The position numbers and the translations under genes are program-made. This document shows, in pieces, positions 26,923 to 34,638 of a stretch of DNA of 64,000 bases (position 1 is the stretch's first letter; each line of letters opens with the position of its first letter). This DNA comes from Mycoplana rhizolycopersici (GTDB lineage: Bacteria > Pseudomonadota > Alphaproteobacteria > Rhizobiales > Rhizobiaceae). Location: positions 124,001 to 188,000 of the forward strand of contig NZ_JABXYK010000008.1 in assembly GCF_013378445.1 (NCBI RefSeq), read 5' to 3'. A model generated the notes under the pieces. That model was not told the origin of the DNA. It did not search any database and worked only from the letters and a program-made list of their open reading frames with translations.

Positions 26923-27440
26923 TGCGATGAGCAGCGGCGTCCGCGGTCACAACCTGCGCAGCCCCTCATCCGCCTGCCGGCACCTTCTCCCCGCGAGCGG
27001 GGAGAAGGACGATCGAAGCGCCGCCCTGTCCATATCGCAGCGTAGGAGCTGACCCGAATGCTCCCACACCGCTCGTGGGCACAGGCATCGGAACGGCCTC
27101 AGGGCATCTTTCCGGCGGACCTTCAAGCGAGAGGGCCTGACGCCTCCTCGATCGGGGCAGCCCGCCGCGGTGAACTCCTTCTCCCCGCCTGCGGGGAGAA
27201 GGTGGCGGCAGCCGGATGAGGGGCAGCGCCGATGTCGCCCTTCAGCGCCGCCGAACGCGAAATATACGCTAGCGGCCTGCGCCATGCGGGCACAGGCCCT
27301 GCAAACCGGCCCTGCAACCCGGCCCTGCAACGCGGCGCGGCGACCACGACGATAACGACACCGGCGGACACCTCCGCCCGTGCCATCCCTGAAGCCGCCG
27401 TACAGGCAACCACGCATCACGCCGAACCCGGAAAGCATTC
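26923..27440. repeat. Repeat-rich intergenic region inside the PotD-type operon
   Basis: This 518-bp gap holds an inverted pair of family A palindromic units (26961-27008 and 27177-27224) and a tandem array of three 13-bp units beginning GGCCCTGCAA (27295-27333). No coding region is convincing. It splits the binding-protein gene from its permeases and may end or process the transcript. Confidence 0.65.
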
Positions 27441-28307
27441 ATGCCCCTGGCCCCGAAAACGAAACGCAACCTCGTCACGACCGCGCTGCTGGCGCCGTCG
27501 GGCCTGTGGCTGTTCGTCTTCCTCGTGCTGCCCTTCGCAGCCATGGTGATCTTTTCCTTCGGCGAGCGGGCGCCGGCCGGCGGCTACCAGCCTGCCTTTA
27601 CGCTGGCCCAGTATGCGAACCTTCCCGCCCGCGCCGCTGCCTTCTGGAACACGCTGATCCTCGCCCCCGTCGGCGCCTTCGTCTGCCTGCTCGTCGCCTA
27701 TCCGGCCGCCTATTTTCTCGCCGTGAAGGCCGACCCGCGCTACCGGCTGATGCTGGTCTCGCTCGTGGTCGTGCCGTTCTGGACCAGCCTGCTCGTGCGC
27801 ACCTATGCCTGGATGTACATCCTCGGCTCGCGCGGCATCCCGAACCTGCTGTCGATGATCGGCATCGAGGACGTGCGGATGCTGAACACGCCGGGCGCCG
27901 TGCTGCTCGGCATCGTCTACGGCTACCTGCCGCTGATGATCATGCCGATCTATGTCAGCCTGGAAAAGCTGGACCGCCGCCTGCTGGAGGCCTCCGCTGA
28001 CCTCGGCGCCAAGCCGGTCTCGACCTTCTTCTCCGTCACCCTGCCGCTGTCGCTGCCGGGCGTGATGACCGGCGTGGCGCTCGTCACCATCCTGCTTCTT
28101 GGCGAATACCTGATCCCGCAGTTGCTGGGCGGCGGCAAGGTGTTCTTCATCGGCAACGCGCTGGTCGATCTGTTCCTGCAATCACGCAACTGGCCGTTCG
28201 GCTCGGCGATCGCCGTCACGCTTGTGCTCGTCGTCGTCGTCATCCTGATGGTGGCGATGCGGATCGCCTGGCGGATCTCCGGCTCCAGACAGGTGGATCT
28301 CGTCTGA
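27441..28307 (+). CDS. ABC transporter permease (PotB-like)
   Basis: A 288-aa inner-membrane subunit with six spans and the EAA loop 'EASADLGAKPVSTFFSVTLP'. The 'SLVVVPFWTSLLVRTYAWM' block is characteristic of PotB-type polyamine permeases. ATG at 27441 with GGAAAG upstream. Its stop overlaps the start of the next permease (TGATG), so the two are coupled. Confidence 0.9.
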   Translation: MPLAPKTKRNLVTTALLAPSGLWLFVFLVLPFAAMVIFSFGERAPAGGYQPAFTLAQYANLPARAAAFWNTLILAPVGAFVCLLVAYPAAYFLAVKADPRYRLMLVSLVVVPFWTSLLVRTYAWMYILGSRGIPNLLSMIGIEDVRMLNTPGAVLLGIVYGYLPLMIMPIYVSLEKLDRRLLEASADLGAKPVSTFFSVTLPLSLPGVMTGVALVTILLLGEYLIPQLLGGGKVFFIGNALVDLFLQSRNWPFGSAIAVTLVLVVVVILMVAMRIAWRISGSRQVDLV

Positions 28308-29125
28308 TGCGCGCCCTGATGACCGCAGTCTACGTCTTCCTCTATGCGCCGATCGCGCTGGTGGTGCTGTTTTCCTTCAATGCCGGCCGTAGCGCCAGCG
28401 AGTTCACCGGCTTCTCGCTGCAATGGTATGGCAAGGCGCTGGGAAACACCTTCCTGATCACCGCCCTGCAGAACAGCCTGATCATCGCGTTTACCAGCGC
28501 CATCCTCGCCGCCGTCTTCGGCACGATGGCCGCACTCGGCATGCAGCGGCTCGGTCCGCGAATGCGCGCCGTCTTCGAGGGGCTGATGGCGGCGGCGATC
28601 GTCGTGCCCGGCGTCGTCATCGGGATTGCCACGCTCGTCGCCCTCGTCGCCGTCTTCGGCGCGATCAACCCGGCAATCGCAAGCCTCTGGCCAGGCGAAC
28701 GCCCGCCGCAGTTCGGCCTCGGCTACGGCTCGATCATCGCAGCCCACGGCCTCTTCACCATGGCGCTGGTGGCCATGATCGTGAAGGCCCGGATCGCAAG
28801 CCTCGGTCGCGACATCGTCGAGGCCTCGGCCGATCTCTACGCCACGCCCTGGACGACCTTCCACCAGATCGTGCTGCCGCAGATCCTGCCCTCGGTGCTG
28901 GCCGGCTTCCTGCTCGCCTTCACCTTCTCCTTCGACGATTTCATCGTCGCCTTCTTCGTCGCAGGCTCGAAGACGACGTTGCCGATCTACGTCTTCGCCT
29001 CGATCCGCCGCGGCGTGACGCCGGAGATCAACGCGGTGGCGACCATGGTGCTGGTCGCCTCGCTCATACTCATTCTCGCCGCACGGGTGCTGATGCGCGA
29101 GAGGAAGACAAAGAGCACCGAATAG
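28307..29125 (+). CDS. ABC transporter permease (PotC-like)
   Basis: A 272-aa inner-membrane subunit, six spans. Seen: 'LFSFNAGRSASEFTGFSLQW' near the N-terminus and the EAA loop 'EASADLYATPWTTFHQIVLP', then 'FTFSFDDFIVAFFVAG', the hallmark segment of PotC/PotI permeases. It is coupled to the upstream permease by a one-base overlap and followed 23 bp later by an SDR gene probably in the same operon. Confidence 0.9.
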   Translation: MRALMTAVYVFLYAPIALVVLFSFNAGRSASEFTGFSLQWYGKALGNTFLITALQNSLIIAFTSAILAAVFGTMAALGMQRLGPRMRAVFEGLMAAAIVVPGVVIGIATLVALVAVFGAINPAIASLWPGERPPQFGLGYGSIIAAHGLFTMALVAMIVKARIASLGRDIVEASADLYATPWTTFHQIVLPQILPSVLAGFLLAFTFSFDDFIVAFFVAGSKTTLPIYVFASIRRGVTPEINAVATMVLVASLILILAARVLMRERKTKSTE

Positions 29126-29148
29126 ACAGTCACTGGGGAGTGAGAAAG

Positions 29149-29910
29149 ATGATCCTGAAGGAACAGGTCGCCATCGTCACCGGTGGCGGCTCCGGCATCG
29201 GCCGCGCAGGTGCCGAGATCATGGCGCGCGAGGGCGCCATCGTCGTCGTGACCGACCGTGACGCGGCGGGTGCCGCGGAAACCGTTGGTCGCATCACGTC
29301 CGCCGGTGGCCGCGCCGAGGCCGCGATCCTCGACGTTACCGACGACGACGCCGTCGCGGCAATGGTCGAAGGCATCCTCGGACGCTTCCGCCGCATCGAC
29401 ATCCTCCACAACCACGCCGGCGCGCAGGTGGAGGGCGACCTGGAGCAGGTGGCGATCGACGGCTTCGACCGGTCCTGGAACCTGAACGTGCGCGCCCATT
29501 TCATCGCCGCCCGGCTGGTCGCGCCAGCGATGAAGCGGCAAGGCAAGGGCGTCATCCTCAACACGTCCTCGTCCTCCGGCATCCTCTACGACCGCGAGAT
29601 GATCGCCTACACGACGACCAAGCACGCCGTGATCGCCATGACGAAGCAGATGGCCGGCGACTACGCCCGCTTCGGCATCCGCGTCAATGCGCTCTGCCCG
29701 GGATGGGTCGACACCCCCTTCAACGCCCCCTTCATCGCGCAGATGGGCGGTCGCGACGCGATCGAGGCCTATGTCCGCGACAAGGTCCCGATGGGCCGCT
29801 GGGCGGATGTTGCCGAGATCGCCGAGCCGATCCTCTTCCTCGTCTCCGACCGCTCCAGCTACATGACCGGCCAGGCGCTGGTGGTCGATGGCGGGGAGAC
29901 GGTGGTGTGA
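29149..29910 (+). CDS. Short-chain dehydrogenase/reductase
   Basis: A 253-aa classical SDR. The cofactor motif is 'TGGGSGIGRA' (about residues 12-21). 'HNHAG' replaces the usual NNAG. The Ser in 'NTSSSSGILYD' and the 'YTTTK' motif give the Ser-Tyr-Lys triad, and 'CPGWVDTPF' is the usual loop. The C-terminus 'MTGQALVVDGGETVV' is intact. The acidic residue after the second strand ('VVVTDRDAAG') suggests NAD(H). It ends the PotD-type ABC operon, so it probably acts on the imported compound or a breakdown product. The start at 29149 has GGGGAG upstream. Confidence 0.9.
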   Translation: MILKEQVAIVTGGGSGIGRAGAEIMAREGAIVVVTDRDAAGAAETVGRITSAGGRAEAAILDVTDDDAVAAMVEGILGRFRRIDILHNHAGAQVEGDLEQVAIDGFDRSWNLNVRAHFIAARLVAPAMKRQGKGVILNTSSSSGILYDREMIAYTTTKHAVIAMTKQMAGDYARFGIRVNALCPGWVDTPFNAPFIAQMGGRDAIEAYVRDKVPMGRWADVAEIAEPILFLVSDRSSYMTGQALVVDGGETVV

Positions 29911-29994
29911 GGGCGGTACTCCGGTAGGTGGCACGCCACGCCGTGGCAGAGTGCTGTCTGCGTTCCGACATATGTCGCCGGAACGCCCCTCCTC

Positions 29995-30107
29995 CCGTCA
30001 TGCCGGACTTGATCCGGCATCCAGCCGCGCAAGTCCTTGCGCGATAAAGCACTTTTTGCGTCGCGGACGCGACGCTGCTGGACCCCGGATCAAGTCCGGG
30101 GTGACGG
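29995..30107. repeat. RIME-like palindromic element (family B)
   Basis: Bounded by CCGTCA and TGACGG. Contains a CCGGACTTGATCCGG stem-loop on the left, GCGCAAGTCCTTGCGC in the middle, TCGCGGACGCGA next to it and CCCCGGATCAAGTCCGGGG on the right. The same element recurs at 59731-59844, and a variant at 3850-3977. A hairpin GCGTTCCG/CGGAACGC at 29960-29986 precedes it and may end the SDR transcript. Confidence 0.7.
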
Positions 30108-30199
30108 AGAAAATAGACAGCGGTATCCAACAGTCATCCGTCCGACAGGCGCAGGGCCGGGCCTTCCGCAATTCCCTTCCCTTGCCTGCGCACTGGATC

Positions 30200-30829
30200 C
30201 TAAGCCACAATCAGCATCAGCCCCGTCCCTACGAGCACCGCCGTCCAGACCAGATCGACGTTGATCCAGCCGCTGCGCAGGATGCCGAGCCCGACGAAGC
30301 GGTAGACGGCGAAGGCGGCGGCCGCGGTGGCGGCCAGCATGGCGGCCGTGTGCACGCCGACCGCGGCGAGCGCCGTTGCCGCAGACGCGCTAGCATCGAT
30401 GCCGGCAAGCGGCCCATCCGTGACGCAGAGCGGCATCAGCGCCGGCAGCGCCATCAGGCCCGCGCCATGCGCCGTCGCCATCAGGAACGACCAGACCGCG
30501 AGCCCGGCAAGGCCGGTCGTCATGCCGATCCGAACACGGCGCCGGTGTCCGTAGAGCAGATGAATGGCCGCCCAGCCGATCAGCATCGCCCCGGTGACAG
30601 TGCGCAATATCGCCGGGTCGACCACCAGCCCCGCCATGATCAGCACGCCCGCCACCACGGCAATCGAGGCCGCATGCCCGATCGCGATCGCCGGTACCGC
30701 ACGCGCAACCGCGACCGCACTGCCGCGATGCACGCCCAGCGCCACGGCGAACAGCCAGCCCATCGCCGGGTTGAGGCCATGGAAGGCCCCGAGCCCCGCA
30801 AGCATCAGCCATGGCCAGAGCGTGTCCAT
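30200..30829 (-). CDS. Polytopic membrane protein of unknown function
   Basis: A 209-aa protein with about six hydrophobic segments and several conserved-looking histidines: 'GAFHGLNPAMGWLFAVALG' near the N-terminus, 'GHAASIAVV', 'IHLLYGHRRRVRIGM' and 'FLMATAHGAGLMALPALMP'. I do not recognise a named family. The His/Asn-containing helices could bind a metal or a small molecule. The start at 30829 with GAGG upstream was preferred over the long open frame reaching 31123. It lies 166 bp downstream of the SBP56/methanethiol oxidase gene on the same strand and may be its partner. Confidence 0.7.
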   Translation of the reverse strand: MDTLWPWLMLAGLGAFHGLNPAMGWLFAVALGVHRGSAVAVARAVPAIAIGHAASIAVVAGVLIMAGLVVDPAILRTVTGAMLIGWAAIHLLYGHRRRVRIGMTTGLAGLAVWSFLMATAHGAGLMALPALMPLCVTDGPLAGIDASASAATALAAVGVHTAAMLAATAAAAFAVYRFVGLGILRSGWINVDLVWTAVLVGTGLMLIVA

Positions 30830-30995
30830 GATCGCCTCATCTCGTTTCGTCCCGTCCCGGCGCCTCATCCGTGCAGGCGTCGCTTCCTGCAGGATCATGC
30901 GGTCCGTCAGGTCTCCTCCGCGTTGCCTTCGAACCCTCGAGACTTCTGCCGACGGCAACAGGGACTGGAGCGGTCGCCACCCGGCATTCCCACGC

Positions 30996-32402
30996 TCACG
31001 GATAGCAGTAGGAATCCGACGAGCAGTCGCCGCCCTGCAGGCGGACCTGGTGCGGCCGGTGCGACTTCGGCCATTCAACGAAGAACTTTTCATCGAAGGC
31101 GATGCCGCCCTCCGGCTTGGCATCGAGCTTCACCATCCAGCCGTCGATGCCTTCCGGATAGAACTGCTCGTCGATCGCGCCATACAGCGAGTTGGTGAAA
31201 TAGACGCGCCTGCCGTCGCGGCTGACCTCCACCATCTGCGGCCCGCCGTTGAGCGCACCGTTCTTCGCCCCCGGGTGGCTGGCGCGCGAAACGATCCCGC
31301 CGATCCGCACCTTGCCCGTCTGCTTCGGCCTGAACGGATCGGAGACATCGAACTGGAGGAGGTCTCCCGTGCCCCAGCAGGAGACGTAGAGGAAGCGGTC
31401 GTCCATGGAGAGGTCGATGTCGGTGACGAGCGGCGGCACCGCGCCAAAACCTTTAAGCATCGGCGGCAGCACGTCCGGATCGGCTGGCTCCGCCGGGATG
31501 TCGATCACCTTCGTCACCGCCCATTTGTCGCCGTCGCGATGCCAGACCCAGATGGAGGAGGAAAGATCCTCCAGGCACACGACCGCGTTGACGAAACCGT
31601 AGGCCTTGGTCGGGTCATGGGCGGGGCGGAGCTCGAAGACGAGCTGGTACTTGTCGCCGAAATCGATCGTCTGCAAGTGCTTGCGCTTGTGCAGGTCCCA
31701 GAAATGCAGGCGCTTTCCGTATTTCGCACCGAGCAGGATTTCCGGCACGAGTCCGTTCTCGAACGTGTCCGGTGTGCCCCATTCGCTGGTCACCAGCGTA
31801 TCGTGGCCGAGGTGCCACCAGACGTCGTAGGAGAGTTGTTGCGGCCCGCGGTCCATTTCCCAGCGGCCCCGCACCTCGAAGGTCTCGTGGTCCATCAGGA
31901 ACACACCGCCGGGCGCCTTGCCTTCGGCATTGCCGAGGGCTGCGACATAGATCCCTTCCGGCCCGCAATGGACCGTGTGCGGCCGCGTATAGCCGGCCCG
32001 CTCGGCGACTTCCGGCGGCTCCACCACCTTGGCGATCGTCGGCCGCCGGGCGTCCGGCTTGGTGTCGACGATATGGATGCGCGAGGATTTCAGCCCCGGC
32101 ACGACGAGATAGCGCCGCTCGGCATGCGGATGCGGCGCGTTCGGGCACAGGCAGGACGAACAGGCGTTCCAGCCGAAATGGTGCAGTTCGTCGCCGACAT
32201 TCGGCATAGCCAGCGAATGCACGATCTTGCCATAGGTCGCAGACTTGGGATCGACGTCGACGACGGCGAGTTCGTCCGGTACCTGCCGCGTCGGATCGAA
32301 GGCTGCGACATAGGCGAGCGTTTCGGGCTCCGCTTTCATCGCCATGCGCGGTGACGGATAGAAGCTCGGATCGGGTTTCCAGGTTCCCAATGGATTTGCC
32401 AT
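30996..32402 (-). CDS. Selenium-binding protein 56 family / methanethiol oxidase
   Basis: A 468-aa SBP56-family protein. Bacterial members (MtoX) oxidise methanethiol to formaldehyde, H2S and H2O2 using copper. Seen: 'WNACSSCLCPN' (conserved CxxC-type site), 'RPHTVHCGPEGIYVAALGN', 'WWHLGHDTLVTSEWGTP' and 'TDIDLSMDDRFLYVSCWGTG', with many His and Asp residues of the beta-propeller, and the typical C-terminus 'HQVRLQGGDCSSDSYCYP'. No signal peptide is seen at the chosen start, whereas some MtoX proteins are periplasmic. The ATG at 32402 has AGGAG upstream. Neither mauG-like nor SCO1-like mto partners are adjacent. Confidence 0.88.
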   Translation of the reverse strand: MANPLGTWKPDPSFYPSPRMAMKAEPETLAYVAAFDPTRQVPDELAVVDVDPKSATYGKIVHSLAMPNVGDELHHFGWNACSSCLCPNAPHPHAERRYLVVPGLKSSRIHIVDTKPDARRPTIAKVVEPPEVAERAGYTRPHTVHCGPEGIYVAALGNAEGKAPGGVFLMDHETFEVRGRWEMDRGPQQLSYDVWWHLGHDTLVTSEWGTPDTFENGLVPEILLGAKYGKRLHFWDLHKRKHLQTIDFGDKYQLVFELRPAHDPTKAYGFVNAVVCLEDLSSSIWVWHRDGDKWAVTKVIDIPAEPADPDVLPPMLKGFGAVPPLVTDIDLSMDDRFLYVSCWGTGDLLQFDVSDPFRPKQTGKVRIGGIVSRASHPGAKNGALNGGPQMVEVSRDGRRVYFTNSLYGAIDEQFYPEGIDGWMVKLDAKPEGGIAFDEKFFVEWPKSHRPHQVRLQGGDCSSDSYCYP

Positions 32403-32880
32403 GTGAAGTGCTCCTGCGTTGCTGGACGACTTCATATGCGTGCCGCGCCGTTGGCCGGCGCATTGGCTGAGAGGGGGCGATGTCCGCCATGGCCGGCGAA
32501 GGATCGGCCGGGACGCCGGCGCCGCATACGGACCTGCCGGATCTTCGTCCCCATCCCCGTATCCTGCCAGAGAATGCAGCAAATGTGCAGCCGTTTCTGT
32601 TGCACGCCCATACGGAGGGACAACCACCAGGCAGCGCGCGGCAACCGGATGCGCAAGGCCGCGCATTCGCGGCATGAAAAAGCGAGGCGAAGTGCGACGC
32701 AGGCGCAACGATCCATCCGATGGCGGGCGACGGATATCGACGCCATGCGCGCGTACTTCCTTCCCGCCTCCCAGTTCGGTCGCCTCCCAGTCTGGTCGCA
32801 TCCAAGGCATGTCTCCGCCGAGTCATGTCCCGCCGAGCCATCCGCCGGCCTTGCCTGACGCGTTCGCCGATCGCGAAGTC
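32403..32880. other. Intergenic region upstream of the SBP56 gene
   Basis: A 478-bp stretch with no convincing gene; overlapping frames have no ribosome sites and look like GC-driven noise. It should contain the promoter of the minus-strand SBP56 gene. A short tandem duplication, CGCCTCCCAGT-N4 repeated, lies at about 32766-32797. Confidence 0.5.
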
Positions 32881-33591
32881 CTATTGCGTCGCCGGCCCCA
32901 CCAGCACGCCCACGGTTGCCTTGCCGTCAGTGAAATAGCGGTCGCCGCCGCCGTTGCGGCCGTCCTGCGTCGGACCGACGCCATCGATCTCGTAGGTGGA
33001 GGTCAGCTGGCCGGCGGTCTGCAGGTCGCCGATCACGAGGTTGCGCTCGGCGTCGACATCCGGGCCGATATGGTGGGTGATCTGGCCGGTGTCGTGGCTG
33101 AGGCCCACGCCACGGTCGAAGCTTGCGGAACCGAGCCAAAGCGGCCGCCCGTCCTCGCCCGTTTGCTCGGTCTGCCAGAAACGGACATGGTTGCGCTGGT
33201 CGGCGCTCTTGCCCACCGGCTTCTCGAAGGCGAGATCCTGCTTGCGGCCCTCGAACAGTAGCGTGCTCACCGGCGCGTCGAGATCCGGCCGGTCGAGCAC
33301 GACGGAAAGGCCGATGTCGATCGAGGAGCGCAGCGTGATCCTGTCGGCCGGGTCCCAATGGGCCGCGGCAAAGGCGCGGATCACCTCTTCCTTTGTCCCG
33401 ACCAGCCCGACATTGATCGGATCGCCGGGAATGTCGTCGGGGGTGACGGTGACCATGCTGTCGAGGCTGCCGATCTTTTTCGCATCCCGGAAGATCCAGA
33501 TCTCCGGCAACACGAAATAGGCGACGAACAGGTAGAGGCCCAGAAGCACCGTAATGCTGCCCACCGCCAGATGCGATTTTTTCCGGATCAT
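32881..33591 (-). CDS. LssY-C-domain membrane-anchored protein
   Basis: A 236-aa protein with one N-terminal membrane span (about residues 9-30, 'VGSITVLLGLYLFVAYFVLP') and a large outer or periplasmic domain. The body resembles the LssY C-terminal domain family: 'PGDPINVGLVGTKEEVIRAF', 'AAHWDPADRITLRSSIDIGL', 'RNHVRFWQTE' and 'SASFDRGVGLSHDTGQITHH'. Biochemical function is unknown for the family. The start at 33591 ('MIRKKSHLAVG') was chosen over a longer frame. It is monocistronic by context. Confidence 0.75.
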   Translation of the reverse strand: MIRKKSHLAVGSITVLLGLYLFVAYFVLPEIWIFRDAKKIGSLDSMVTVTPDDIPGDPINVGLVGTKEEVIRAFAAAHWDPADRITLRSSIDIGLSVVLDRPDLDAPVSTLLFEGRKQDLAFEKPVGKSADQRNHVRFWQTEQTGEDGRPLWLGSASFDRGVGLSHDTGQITHHIGPDVDAERNLVIGDLQTAGQLTSTYEIDGVGPTQDGRNGGGDRYFTDGKATVGVLVGPATQ

Positions 33592-33915
33592 GCTCCCGTC
33601 CCCCTCGCACGCCGCGCACCGCACGGGCGGCAGCCGCAAAGACTAGCACAGGGTTTGCGGGATGGCAGCAGGGGCAATACCGACCCACGAGGAGCAAATA
33701 GCGATACCTGGGAATCTGCTATCTATACCTCGAGATACCACCACGGACCGCACGTATAATTGCGATCCGACTTGGCCGGCGACACCCTAATACTCCGAGC
33801 AGAACACCTCTGCTTGCACGGTAAATGAAAAGCGCACGCCCCAGGTCTTCCTCCCCTGCCTATACCAGGACGGACGCATGGACCGGCGGATAACGACAGA
33901 TCGAAGGAAACGGCA
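33592..33915. other. Intergenic region with a consensus -10 box
   Basis: A 324-bp divergent gap that is AT-richer than its surroundings. A perfect TATAAT lies at 33755-33760, about 155 bp upstream of the plus-strand gene at 33916, without a clear -35 partner. GATACC-containing short repeats cluster at 33700-33740. No gene is visible. Confidence 0.4.
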
Positions 33916-34467
33916 ATGAAAGTTCTGACCGACAAAATTCTCTCCCAATCCGCCTACTCGCACGAGATCGACATCGCCCTTGAAAAGGTCGATATCGCCG
34001 ATTGGCTCTTCAACCTGCCGGAAGCGGAATATCAACGCTGCTGCCCACCCGATCATATAGCTTGCGGCGCCACATTCACCGATAACGGCCGCCGGATGTC
34101 GATCAATGTTGAGAAGATCGGCACGGGCCTGGTCATCCAGCACTATGTCACAGAACAGGCGACGGCGTCCTACTGCAGGATGAACTCGATCTCCGACGTC
34201 TTCACGCCGACAGGCGACCGCACGCAGGTCAACGTCATCTGGGAACTGATCGCCGAATCGGTCAGCGCCAACCGTACGCGCTACACCAACCGTGTCACCT
34301 GCCATCCGACAGACGCCTTCATGACCTTCATCGAACAGCACGGCCAGACATTCGAGCAGGCCGCTGCCGCCCGTCAGGCCGCCGGTGGCGATCACAACAG
34401 CCGCGAAACGCCGCTTTTTGCGGAAAGCATAGCCCGCAAGGCGCGTGCTCAGGCGGCAGGCAAGTAG
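33916..34467 (+). CDS. Conserved hypothetical protein, SRPBCC-like
   Basis: A 183-aa soluble protein, start ATG 33916 with AAGGAA upstream. Seen: 'EIDIALEKVDIADWLFNLPE', 'EYQRCCPPDHIACGATFTDN' with a Cys-Cys pair, 'TQVNVIWELIAESVSANRTR' and 'CHPTDAFMTFIEQHGQTFEQ'. The alternating strand pattern and final long helix are compatible with an SRPBCC (START-like) ligand-binding fold, but this is a guess from pattern. No operon partners; a possible terminator (CCCCG...CGGGG) follows. Function unknown. Confidence 0.75.
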   Translation: MKVLTDKILSQSAYSHEIDIALEKVDIADWLFNLPEAEYQRCCPPDHIACGATFTDNGRRMSINVEKIGTGLVIQHYVTEQATASYCRMNSISDVFTPTGDRTQVNVIWELIAESVSANRTRYTNRVTCHPTDAFMTFIEQHGQTFEQAAAARQAAGGDHNSRETPLFAESIARKARAQAAGK

Positions 34468-34638
34468 GAACAGTCTCCCCCGACAAGCGGGGCGGACGCT
34501 CTCCGCCCTGCCCAGATCACGCCAAAGAAGCCGCATCGGGGCCGATCGGACGCTGCAGGCCGAGAAACACCGAAAGCGGCTTTAGCAAGGCAACTCAAGC
34601 CAATCCGCCGGTGTCAGGTCGATCGCCGGGCGTCGCCC

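Noticed and set aside
27295-27333. CRISPR-like array
   Set aside because: Only three 13-bp units with no spacers. This is a simple tandem repeat.
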